This document shows positions 1 to 7,400 of a stretch of 8,904 nt of DNA, one piece after another (position 1 is the stretch's first letter; each line of letters begins with the position of its first letter). Origin of the DNA: an uncultured Bacilli bacterium. GTDB taxonomy: Bacteria > Bacillota_I > Bacilli_A > RF39 > UBA660. The position numbers were made by a program, and so were the translations under genes. The stretch lies in assembly GCA_934088535.1 (NCBI GenBank), contig CAKOJC010000042.1, positions 1 to 8,904 on the forward strand, given 5' to 3'. The notes beneath the pieces were generated by a model. That model saw nothing but the letters and a program-made list of their open reading frames with translations. It made no database searches and had not been told where the DNA came from.

Positions 1-105
1 GATGATACTGCTACTAATAGTAGTGCTTTTATTAATTCTATATTCATATTATCACCTATAGTATTTTATTACTTATATAGATTTATGAATATTATTAAAG
101 TCTAA
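1..105 (+). CDS. 3' end of an unidentified membrane protein
   Basis: An open frame runs from the left edge in frame 1 for 34 codons to a TAA at 103-105. The translated tail is strongly hydrophobic (around FINSIFILSPIVFYYLY) and ends in a short polar tail, NIIKV, as expected for a last transmembrane helix. The gene would converge on the phosphopantetheinyl transferase gene, and the hairpin directly after its stop could serve both. The start and most of the protein lie outside the window, so the family cannot be named. The open frame is short enough to have arisen by chance in AT-rich DNA; the hydrophobic pattern and the hairpin placement are the only support. Confidence 0.45.
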   Translation, partial: DDTATNSSAFINSIFILSPIVFYYLYRFMNIIKV

Positions 106-134
106 AAATAAGTTACTCTGTGCAGTAACTTATT
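104..134 (-). terminator. Rho-independent terminator between convergent genes
   Basis: A perfect 11-bp inverted repeat, AATAAGTTACT (107-117) and AGTAACTTATT (124-134), encloses a 6-base loop. On the minus strand the stem runs into a T-tract (TTTTT, from 104-108), so it should terminate the transferase transcript. The TAA stop of that gene (113-115) lies inside the stem. On the plus strand the stem is followed only by TATATATTTG, so termination of the rightward gene would be weaker. Confidence 0.75.
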
Positions 135-568
135 ATATATTTGTCTTCGTAAATGAAGTAATCTAGTTTATAATTATTTTTAGTTTTTAATATCTTGTTA
201 TCTTTAACAAAAGAAATATCTTTTAAATTTAGATTTAATCCCGTACCTATACATTTTAAATAAGACTCTTTTAAGGTCCATATGAGAGTAAAATAAAAAT
301 CTTTATTATTTATATTAACGAAGTCATATTCATTCTTAGAAAGTATTCTTTTAGCTATTACTTCATCATATTTTCTTATTCTTTCTACATCAATACCACA
401 TTCTTTATTATCTATAATTAATACTGATAAACCTAGAGTATTACTTTTATTAAATTTAATACTAGTATTTTCATAATATGGCTTACCATATTCATTCTTT
501 AAAAGTTTTTCATTTGAAAGAGATTTAATCTTTTCATTTATTTCTTTTTCTGTTCCAATTACTAACAT
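113..568 (-). CDS. Short Sfp-type 4'-phosphopantetheinyl transferase
   Basis: Enzymes of this family transfer 4'-phosphopantetheine from coenzyme A to a serine of acyl or peptidyl carrier proteins in the cytoplasm. The signature motifs are present: GKPYY (28-32), GIDVE (58-62) and WTLKESYLK (97-105), which supply the three acidic Mg2+ ligands expected from Sfp (Asp60, Glu62, Glu101) and the catalytic-region lysines. At 151 residues it is much shorter than Sfp (about 220), lacking most of the N-terminal subdomain. The usual ISHS motif, whose His contacts CoA, reads NKSNT here (FNKSN at 39-43). The frame also has an ATG four codons upstream (578-580), but an extended -10 box at 584-592 would start RNA close to base 577, after that ATG, so the second ATG (566-568) is preferred. 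Neither start has a strong Shine-Dalgarno site. The gene lies 49 bases after the preceding gene's stop and could also be read from it. No carrier-protein, NRPS or PKS gene is visible, so the substrate is unknown. Confidence 0.9.
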   Translation of the reverse strand: MLVIGTEKEINEKIKSLSNEKLLKNEYGKPYYENTSIKFNKSNTLGLSVLIIDNKECGIDVERIRKYDEVIAKRILSKNEYDFVNINNKDFYFTLIWTLKESYLKCIGTGLNLNLKDISFVKDNKILKTKNNYKLDYFIYEDKYIISYCTE

Positions 569-583
569 AAATACACCCATTTC

Positions 584-612
584 ATTATATCAAATAAGCT
601 TAACTATTTCTA
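584..612 (-). promoter_or_regulatory. Extended -10 promoter for the phosphopantetheinyl transferase gene
   Basis: On the minus strand a TAGAAA (607-612, four of six matches to TTGACA) is followed after 17 bases by TATAAT (584-589), preceded by TG one base away (TGATATAAT). The predicted start of transcription, near base 577, leaves a leader of about nine bases before the ATG at 566-568. The -35 box lies just upstream of the previous gene's stop side, in its intergenic spacer and 617-adjacent bases. It is a sequence match only. Confidence 0.55.
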
Positions 613-617
613 TATCA

Positions 618-2081
618 CTAGTAACCACTACTTAATTGTTTTATATATTCTTTATCTTTTTGATATATTCTATCTCTATCAACTAATACTATTGGATATT
701 TTTTAAACCAATCGGGTACTTTTTCTGGATTAGGACAATCTGCATCACGATATGTATCTAATAACATAGTATTATCACCACATGGTCCTTTAGTTAATGT
801 ATCTGTTCTCTTATATCCAAGTTCACTAAGAGCTAAATCAAAGTATCCAAAATATTTAGGATCTACATTATCTGCTTTTCTAGATAAATATTTTTGAACT
901 TCTAGTCCTCCAGTTACAATACCATTTTTATTTCTTAGATATATTTCTTCATAATTCTTAGCAATCAAATATAAATCAGGACATATTATATCTTCATAAG
1001 ACCATTTTGATCTTACTAATTTAATAACATAATCACCTATCCTATAACAATCACAAGTTGTTCCATTTCCTATAAAACCATATTCCTTACTTTGGCTCAA
1101 ATCCATATATTTATTAGTCCACTCTTCAAGTTGTCTTCCAAGACCACTTTGATATACGTGTTCTAGCTTGTAGGCATTATCATTTTCAATAAAATATTTT
1201 ATACGACTTGCAAAATCATTTAGTAATTCTTGGCTTATTTTTGCTCTATGTCTTAAATATATAGCTAAACGATAATCGGCAGATGTACTGAATAGATCAT
1301 TTGCATCTTTGCTAAAAGCATTTTCTTTTTGTTCTTTGTTAGGATCATCTAATAACCTATGTAAGTTTAGATCTTTATGCCACTTATGTGCTAATAACTC
1401 TGAAGCTAAATAATTATATTTATAATCTTTAAGAATTAATTCTTTAAGTTTTTTATAATCATCTTCACGATTATTCGTTAACAATAGGACTGCTAATTTA
1501 GAAATATCTTCTGGATTCATAAGTCTTGGTAAGAATGTTAATTGTTCACCTATTTCATAAGTAACTGAGGTTGTATATTTAGTAATATCTTCATATATTG
1601 TATCTATTTGTTCGGGATAATTATTAATTAAATATTCCATAAATAGGTATCTAATATGTAAATCAGAATATCGTGATAATTTATGGATTAGTTCTTTATT
1701 ATTACTACTAAATGCATATCCAACAATACTTTCAAAATACTTTTTATTTTTATTAAAAGCTAAAAATTCATCAAGATTTTCATATAGCACTTTGATTCCT
1801 AAAGGAGAATTATTTAGAAGATTACTTAACATTTCAGGAGTTATACTTTTTATATCCAGTAACTCAGTAGCATCTTTTTCAAACTCTGGAATATCGTATA
1901 TAACATTAAAACAAAAAAGTGGTAACTCTTTTTTTAATTTAGGAAGAAAGCCATTTATTATTTTGATTCTATTTGGTGATTTTCTAATGTTTACTATTAA
2001 ATTCTGATAATCTAATGGTGTACAATGAAAAACAAAATCAACTTTACCTTCTTTTAGATATTCTAATGTATTAAAAGCCAT
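618..2081 (-). CDS. Hypothetical protein with degenerate protein-kinase-like C-terminus
   Basis: I do not recognise the family. The 487-residue protein has no signal peptide or membrane helix and should be cytoplasmic. Residues 1-330 are mostly helical, with Leu-rich stretches resembling a HEAT/TPR-like solenoid, but no repeat is clear enough to name. Residues 334-398 resemble the N-lobe of a protein kinase: a glycine-rich loop (IGNGTTCDCYRIGD, 337-350), a lysine in VIKL (Lys354) where the ATP-binding lysine would be, acidic residues in NYEEIYL (376-382) as candidates for the helix-C Glu, and a hinge-like strand LEVQKYL. There is no HRD or DFG motif. GDNTMLL (435-441) and VLVDRDRIY (465-473) could be remnants or analogues of the catalytic and metal-binding loops. 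The start is secure: GGGGGA lies four bases before the ATG and a TATAAT box just upstream. The kinase relation is inference from motif order, and the protein may be a pseudokinase or an unrelated fold. Confidence 0.85.
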   Translation of the reverse strand: MAFNTLEYLKEGKVDFVFHCTPLDYQNLIVNIRKSPNRIKIINGFLPKLKKELPLFCFNVIYDIPEFEKDATELLDIKSITPEMLSNLLNNSPLGIKVLYENLDEFLAFNKNKKYFESIVGYAFSSNNKELIHKLSRYSDLHIRYLFMEYLINNYPEQIDTIYEDITKYTTSVTYEIGEQLTFLPRLMNPEDISKLAVLLLTNNREDDYKKLKELILKDYKYNYLASELLAHKWHKDLNLHRLLDDPNKEQKENAFSKDANDLFSTSADYRLAIYLRHRAKISQELLNDFASRIKYFIENDNAYKLEHVYQSGLGRQLEEWTNKYMDLSQSKEYGFIGNGTTCDCYRIGDYVIKLVRSKWSYEDIICPDLYLIAKNYEEIYLRNKNGIVTGGLEVQKYLSRKADNVDPKYFGYFDLALSELGYKRTDTLTKGPCGDNTMLLDTYRDADCPNPEKVPDWFKKYPIVLVDRDRIYQKDKEYIKQLSSGY

Positions 2082-2104
2082 ATAATCCCCCTACTTGGTT
2101 TGCT

Positions 2105-2134
2105 ATTATAACACAAAAAAAGAAGATATTTCTA
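2105..2134 (-). promoter_or_regulatory. Extended -10 promoter for the kinase-like gene, inside a terminator tail
   Basis: On the minus strand TGTTATAAT (2105-2113) is a perfect TGn-TATAAT extended -10. A TAGAAA lies 18 bases upstream (2129-2134) as a weak -35, overlapping the loop and one arm of the preceding terminator hairpin. Transcription would begin near 2098, giving a leader of about 17 bases that contains the GGGGGA ribosome-binding site. The same TAGAAA plus TGn-TATAAT arrangement occurs before the phosphopantetheinyl transferase gene. Confidence 0.6.
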
Positions 2135-2138
2135 TCTT
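2115..2138 (-). terminator. Rho-independent terminator of the HIRAN/membrane-protein unit
   Basis: Read on the minus strand, AAGATA (from 2133-2138) pairs with TATCTT (from 2123-2128) around a GAAA tetraloop and is followed by C and seven T's (2115-2121). It lies nine bases after the stop of the small membrane-protein gene. The stem is only 6 bp and AT-rich, so termination may be partial and allow some read-through into the kinase-like gene. Confidence 0.7.
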
Positions 2139-2147
2139 ACTTAGTGT

Positions 2148-2474
2148 TTATTTCATTCGAAACCAAAATAATGCAAAAAATATTGCATAAATAACAAATC
2201 CAACTAAAAATATTGAAGTAATCTCATCTATGGTAGTTATTTCAAATTTCTTTTTGATTATATTTTTAACTTGAATAATAGAATAACCAAGTAAAGCAAT
2301 ATTTAGAATTAATGGAAAGAAATTAAAAAACGCATTTATTGCCATAGGATCTGGGTGTAATACTTCTTCCAAGCATGTTGATATCATTCCTATTGATAAT
2401 ATTATATTTGCTATAGTTATTATAATTTTTGCAATAAATTGTTTCTTTGGATTTTTATTTAATTGATTTTTCAT
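2148..2474 (-). CDS. Small three-helix membrane protein of unknown function
   Basis: I do not recognise the family. The 108-residue protein has a Lys-rich N-terminus (MKNQLNKNPKK) and three predicted membrane segments at about 13-34, 46-68 and 86-105. The positive-inside rule puts the N-terminus and the KNIIKKKF loop (70-77) in the cytoplasm and the acidic EEVLHPDP loop (36-43) outside. There is no cleavable signal or catalytic motif. The start is supported by AGGAG ten bases before the ATG, in the 22-base gap after the HIRAN-like gene, so the two genes are very probably one operon. Similar small multi-helix proteins accompany many accessory genes and could serve as a membrane partner or effector, but nothing in the sequence shows this. 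Confidence 0.8.
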   Translation of the reverse strand: MKNQLNKNPKKQFIAKIIITIANIILSIGMISTCLEEVLHPDPMAINAFFNFFPLILNIALLGYSIIQVKNIIKKKFEITTIDEITSIFLVGFVIYAIFFALFWFRMK

Positions 2475-2496
2475 TAATACTTAACTCCTAATATAT

Positions 2497-3330
2497 TTAC
2501 TTTTCATTATTTTCTAAATATACTTCTATTTTAACAATTGGCTTTTTACAACGACTTCCTCTTTTAGAAAGTGGTATTACTTCTTTTATTCTAGCATGTG
2601 GTTCTTCGCCAGCTGTTTCTATGATTTTGTTAATTATTGCATAATTATTATACATAGTATATCCTACAAAACCAAGTTTATGATCAACTCTTACTGCACT
2701 ATCATCATATTCATTTTCTACTTCATATGTTAATTTTACTGGATCATTTATTTTATATTTTTCTGCTCTTTCTATTCCACCATTTAATTGAGTATTAACT
2801 AGTTCTTCTTCCCATGGAAATTCCTCATTATCAAAGTTCAAATCATAATCCATAATATAATTATTTGGTATAACATTATTTATGCCAAATATTTTATTTG
2901 ATTTATCTTGTGCTTCTTTAAAAGACATTTCTTCATCTTCTAAAACTTCTCCTTTAGAAAAATGTTGGTATAAAGGTCTATCGCCTTCATCATTATCAAT
3001 ATCATAATCTTCATATTCTGAAAAAACTTCTATATCACAATTTAATATTTTTGATTTGTCCTCTAAAGTATAATAAATATATTCAGTAGGATCGTTTATT
3101 AATTTTGTATCTGTATCACTAATATATTTATTAACATCAATTTTAATATCTGCATTACTATTTTCACAATATGCATCAAGTGACCATTTGCAGTCTCCAC
3201 TGAATATAATTGTGTCGTCGCTTGAAGATATAAGATCTATATAATTATAAACAGGTATTGAATGATATAAAAACATTATATTTTTCTTATCTCCTTTTGC
3301 TTTTACTTGATACCAACATATATTTGCCAT
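2497..3330 (-). CDS. Protein with Api92/YubB-like N-terminus and HIRAN-like C-terminal domain
   Basis: The 277-residue soluble protein has two parts. Residues 1-135 begin MANICWYQVKAKGDKK, contain the SGDCKWSLDAY stretch (44-54) and an acidic SEYEDYDIDNDEGDRPLYQH segment (104-123). This resembles the order of landmarks in the Api92-like/YubB (DUF1281) family known from phages, plasmids and gut bacteria. Residues about 187-272 look like a HIRAN domain: VKLTYEVENEYDDSAVRV (198-215), then LGFVGYTMYNN (219-229), matching the family pattern of 'N-D-AI-V...G..iGY'. HIRAN domains bind DNA ends in HLTF-type helicases, but here there is no helicase or nuclease fused. The start is followed from the MAN motif, with a weak AAGAGAG site upstream. 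It is the first gene of a unit with the small membrane protein. The N-terminus resembles that of the RCC1-like protein encoded just upstream. The HIRAN call is moderately sure; the N-terminal family call is less so. Confidence 0.85.
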   Translation of the reverse strand: MANICWYQVKAKGDKKNIMFLYHSIPVYNYIDLISSSDDTIIFSGDCKWSLDAYCENSNADIKIDVNKYISDTDTKLINDPTEYIYYTLEDKSKILNCDIEVFSEYEDYDIDNDEGDRPLYQHFSKGEVLEDEEMSFKEAQDKSNKIFGINNVIPNNYIMDYDLNFDNEEFPWEEELVNTQLNGGIERAEKYKINDPVKLTYEVENEYDDSAVRVDHKLGFVGYTMYNNYAIINKIIETAGEEPHARIKEVIPLSKRGSRCKKPIVKIEVYLENNEK

Positions 3331-3408
3331 TTAACTAATCTCTCTTTCTTTTTATTAACAAGTGAATCAACTTTTCATAAATGTTTCACTCCAAATTCTA
3401 TATATAGT

Positions 3409-3437
3409 ATTTTACTATGAAAATATATTTATATCAA
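3409..3437 (-). promoter_or_regulatory. Promoter of the HIRAN-like gene, with a palindrome over the -10 box
   Basis: On the minus strand TTGATA (3432-3437, five of six) is followed after exactly 17 bases by TAAAAT (3409-3414, five of six). The start would be near 3402, leaving a leader of about 70 bases before the ATG at 3330. ATAGTA (3404-3409) and TACTAT (3413-3418) form an inverted repeat over the -10 box and could be an operator, though such repeats are easily made by chance in AT-rich DNA. The leader also holds an inverted pair AGTGAA/TTCACT (3361-3366 and 3385-3390). Confidence 0.55.
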
Positions 3438-3492
3438 TTGCAACTTTAGTATTATTTATCATTAAATTTAATAGTTTCAAAATTATTAATTC

Positions 3493-3506
3493 TCATTTTA
3501 AAATGA
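3493..3506. repeat. 14-bp perfect palindrome between the two units
   Basis: TCATTTTAAAATGA is a perfect palindrome that abuts the T-tract of the terminator at 3506-3531 and lies about 55 bases upstream of the -35 box of the HIRAN-like gene. It could be a regulator-binding site for that unit or simply extend the terminator region. No family of operator is recognised. Confidence 0.35.
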
Positions 3507-3531
3507 AAAAGTTCAGATATAAACTGAACTT
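3506..3531 (-). terminator. Rho-independent terminator after the RCC1-like gene
   Basis: AAGTTCAG (3509-3516) and CTGAACTT (3524-3531) form a perfect 8-bp stem with a 7-base loop. On the minus strand the stem continues into CTTTTTC, so it ends the LRR/RCC1 transcript 28 bases after the stop codon. It separates that unit from the HIRAN-like unit, which has its own promoter. Confidence 0.75.
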
Positions 3532-3559
3532 AATACAATATATACATGAATGTTTTTAC

Positions 3560-4483
3560 TTATAAAATCCCTACAATCTTCTTTATTTCTTCCATTGTAC
3601 ATGGACAAAAACCATTGATATATATTTTCCCACTCGATGTAACTCCAACTACTGCATCGAAAATAGATATTATTTTTTCAACAGGAGGCCATAAATCGAC
3701 AGGTGTATTTTCATAGTTTCCTAATTCTTCTAATGTTTTTATTATTTCGTCATCGCTTCTGTTACTTTGATTTATTACTAAATGAGTTGATTTTGATTCA
3801 TCAAATGAATCGAATATTTCTGGTTCTTTTTCTATATTTCCTTTAACTATAACTTTTCCAGATTCTAGTAGAATGGCAGTATGATATCTTCCGCAAGAAA
3901 TATCAATAATTTTATCTTCAATATTTGATAAATTACATTCAAAGTTGCTGTTTGCACCAACAGCAAATACTGTTTTGTCTTTAGCTAAACCTACGGTATG
4001 AAAATTACCACATGAAATTTTTACTATATCTTTCCAGTCATATATATTACACTCACCAACATAATTATTACCATATGCAGCAACTAATCCGTCTGGCATT
4101 ATTTCAACTTCATGTGTAATGCCTTTTGCTTTTGTATTAGTTAATTTATAAAAGCCTTCCATATATTGTTTGTATGCTAGATACCTACTCGCTTTTAAAT
4201 CATTATAATCTACTTTTTTTCCATTTATCATAAATGACTGTATACTATTTGTTTCATCTTCTTCATAAGAAACTTCATATTTAAAAATAACTGTTGGAAA
4301 GAGTTTACTTAGTCTAGGTAAATATTCATCTATATTTGAATACCATTTTGATGTTATGCTTAAGTTCTCTCCTGTAACACCGTAATCCCATGGAATAACA
4401 TTATTGTTTAAGAAATTATTAATTTCTTTTTTTTCACTTTCTGTTGCTACAAATTGAATATCCATAAATGCATAATTTGCCAT
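3560..4483 (-). CDS. RCC1-like repeat protein with Api92/YubB-like N-terminus
   Basis: The 307-residue soluble protein starts with MANYAFMDIQFVATESEKKE and has SITSKWYSNIDEYLPRLSKL (42-61) then FPTVIFKYEVSYEED (62-76), a 'KW...L-KLFP-vxF-Y-Y-E' order typical of the Api92/YubB ferredoxin-like family. From about residue 122 it has RCC1-type repeat units: HEVEIMPDGLVAAYGNN (124-140), DIVKISCGNFHTVGLAKDK (152-170), DISCGRYHTAILLESGKVIV (194-213) and a diverged VVGVTSSGKIYINGF (278-292), the last two separated by a charged insert of about 50 residues. Four blades are fewer than the seven of a full RCC1 propeller. The open frame extends twelve codons further, but the ATG at 4481-4483 is chosen because GGGAGGTGAT precedes it at ideal spacing and the product then begins with MAN. 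It follows the LRR gene by one base and is almost certainly its translationally coupled partner. Its function is unknown; repeat type suggests protein or chromatin binding. Confidence 0.9.
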   Translation of the reverse strand: MANYAFMDIQFVATESEKKEINNFLNNNVIPWDYGVTGENLSITSKWYSNIDEYLPRLSKLFPTVIFKYEVSYEEDETNSIQSFMINGKKVDYNDLKASRYLAYKQYMEGFYKLTNTKAKGITHEVEIMPDGLVAAYGNNYVGECNIYDWKDIVKISCGNFHTVGLAKDKTVFAVGANSNFECNLSNIEDKIIDISCGRYHTAILLESGKVIVKGNIEKEPEIFDSFDESKSTHLVINQSNRSDDEIIKTLEELGNYENTPVDLWPPVEKIISIFDAVVGVTSSGKIYINGFCPCTMEEIKKIVGIL

Positions 4484-4484
4484 A

Positions 4485-7400
4485 TTAATCACCTCCCAAA
4501 TATGATAAGTTTTTATCAAGATATTTTATACAATTAGTTGCATTATTTTTCTCAAATATCTCTCTTATCCAATTTATGTTATGATTGTCTATCGTTTTAT
4601 ACATATCCAATAATTTTAGACGTTCAACATTATCTTCTAAAGCAACTATTAATGCATTTCTTTTACAACTATCTTCTATGTACATGCATCTCTTGAAATA
4701 ATTTTCATAATCTTTTCTATGTTCTAAAGTTAAACCTTCTGGATACATTAATCGACAAAAACACATCTCAATACGATTTTCTTTATCATTAGTTTTCTTA
4801 AAACATTCATCATAGTCATCAAATAAGAAACTTGCGTTTTTACCCCAACCTGAAAATAATATAACTCTGTATTCATTATTTTCTTTACTATCGCAGAATA
4901 TACGATATCTTATTTCATCTGTCATAGAAGATTTGACAGTAATGTGATAATCTCTCCATTCTGTATTTCCAATACATTCTGTATAAAACTCTTTTGGGTT
5001 AATTAAAGCAGCAGCTAAAGATGAATTGATTGTACCATTTAGATGGTCATACTTAAATTCACTAGCCATTACACCATCAGGTTCAATTGTATCATATATC
5101 ACTAATTCATTAGTTTTAGAGAATGAACTTTTTCCAACTTTTTTTACAGTTTTTGGTAAATGTACAATGTCAAGATTAATATTTTCAAAGGCACTATCTT
5201 CTATAACTTCAATTGTATCAGATAGTTTTAGTGTGCTAAGACTTGTACAATTTTCAAAAGATAGCCAACCTATTTCTTTTATTTTTGTATTACTTAAATC
5301 AACTTTACTCAATGATTTACAATTATAAAATGCACTATCGCCAATAGAAATCAAATTATTACCATATCTTACATCTTCTAAGTCTTCACAGTTATAAAAT
5401 GCAAAATCACCTATTTTTTCTAATCCATCTCCTACTATCAAAGTTTTTAATTTTGGTCTATTTTTTTCATAGTCTTTATTGTCTTCATAGTCATCTATAT
5501 CTTTATATCCAAATAAAGCTCCTTTTATCTCTTTTACATTATTATGTATAATTAACTTTTCTATTGTAGAACATCCTTCAAATGATTCAGAATCTATTAT
5601 AATTACATTATCTGGGATGCTAACTTCCTTAGACTTACCAAGATATTTTTTTAAGACTCCTTTAGAAATAATAAAATCACCAAATCTTATTTCATTTAAA
5701 ATTGTTTTGCCATATGGTGTATGTTCAAATGCACTCTCCTTTATTATTGTAGAATCATCTATATATATTTCATTTAGTTTTTTACATTTACTAAATGCAT
5801 AACCATCTATTTTTTCTAATTTGCTTGGTAATTTTACATTATTTAGTTCACTACAATTATAAAAAGCGTATGCTCCAATTTCTTTTAATCCTTCATTGAA
5901 TGCTACTTCTTTTAAATTTATACAATTTGCAAATGTGTAACTATTAACTGTTTCCATATTATCATTAAAATGAATTGTTTTTAGATTAGTACAATTTTCA
6001 AATGCATTTTGTTGTACTACCTCTGCTAGAGTAATTTCTTCTAACGATTCACAATTTTTAAAAGCTTCTTTAGAAATAATTTTAATATCATTATTTAGTT
6101 GTATTTTCTTTAATTTACTACATCCCTCAAAAGCATTAACTCCTATTTCTTTTAAAGAATTTAAGCCTGTTATTTTTGAAAGTTTCTTACAATTTTCAAA
6201 TGTTCCACTTTCTATAACTTCTAAATTATTAGATAATTTTATATCACTTAGTTTTTCACATTGATAGAAAGCATACTTGCCAATTTTTTTAACGCTATCC
6301 GGAATATTTATAGATTTTAATTTATAGCATTTTTCAAATGCATACTTATCTATTTCAGTTAAACTATTTGGTAGTTCGATATTTTCAATTGAATTATTAT
6401 TTCTAAATGCATAACCGCATATTTTTTTAACTCCCTGTGGAATAACTACATTCTTTTCTTTAACATTAGATAATACTAACATATCATTTATAATAAGAAA
6501 TTCAGTATTATTTTTTTCTAAGAATTCTTTTGAGAAAACATCATACCCAAAATTAACAAGTGATGGTGTATATACTATTTCTTCAAGACTTGAACAACTA
6601 TATCTACTAAAAGCATAATCATTAATTGTTGTAACGCTGTTTGGTAAAATAACTTTTTTTAACTTTTGATTACCAACAAAATTATTTATTGATTTAATTC
6701 CTTCTGGAACTTTTAGTACTTCATGGTCCTTATTGTATCCACAAAATGTACTTCCAATAATAATTAAATCCTCTTGGCATTTACACCATCTAGTAGCTCC
6801 TATTAAACCTACTTTTACAACACTTTTAGATGCTTTAATAGTAGAAATATTTTCTATATTAATTTTTACCTCTTCTATCCCTTCTCCAATAATTAGTGTT
6901 TTTACATTTGAGGATTTAAGACTTAAATCAATTTTTTTAATACTTCCTGGTATTTCAATTGTTGTAACTTTAGGATTTGTTATTTTAACCAAAGTTACTC
7001 TTTTACCATCAATCGAAGCAGGTATTATTATATGTTCACTATTACCTAGATAATTTTTTATGTCTATAATATCATTGCGAAAAGGAGAACTTGGAGCATA
7101 TTCCCACTCATTTGCTTCTTCTTTTGTTAGATTAACTTCATCTACATAATATACTTCGGGTTTAAAGATATAATTTTCTAATTCTAAGTCATTCTTTTTA
7201 ATATCAGGTTCTTCTAAACGCATTTTTTTGTTTTTTTTCAAAATACCTTCATTATAGAAATATTCTTCATTTGACATTTTATAGAGTTTTCTAATCCAAT
7301 AATCTGATTTGCTTATTGGCAAATCTGTATTTTCCTGCCACAAGCTGTCTATATCTTTGCTTTTAATACCACAATTCGTATATCTTTCATGTAATCGTTC

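Noticed and set aside
3362..3565. Plus-strand open frame encoding a hydrophobic 67-residue product
   Set aside because: It starts at a GTG with no ribosome-binding site, runs through the terminator, palindrome and promoter of minus-strand genes, and its hydrophobicity follows from the AT-rich non-coding sequence.
5100..7037. Periodic repeats that could suggest a CRISPR or satellite array
   Set aside because: The period is a whole number of codons and the repeats encode continuous LRR_5 units in one open frame; there are no identical repeats with unrelated spacers.
1792..7053. Plus-strand open frames opposite the kinase-like and LRR genes (1792-2007, 5026-5328, 5617-5802, 6733-7053)
   Set aside because: They are antisense to long, domain-bearing genes, lack ribosome-binding sites and have Ser/Phe/Leu-rich products typical of the reverse complement of Lys/Glu/Asn-rich coding DNA.
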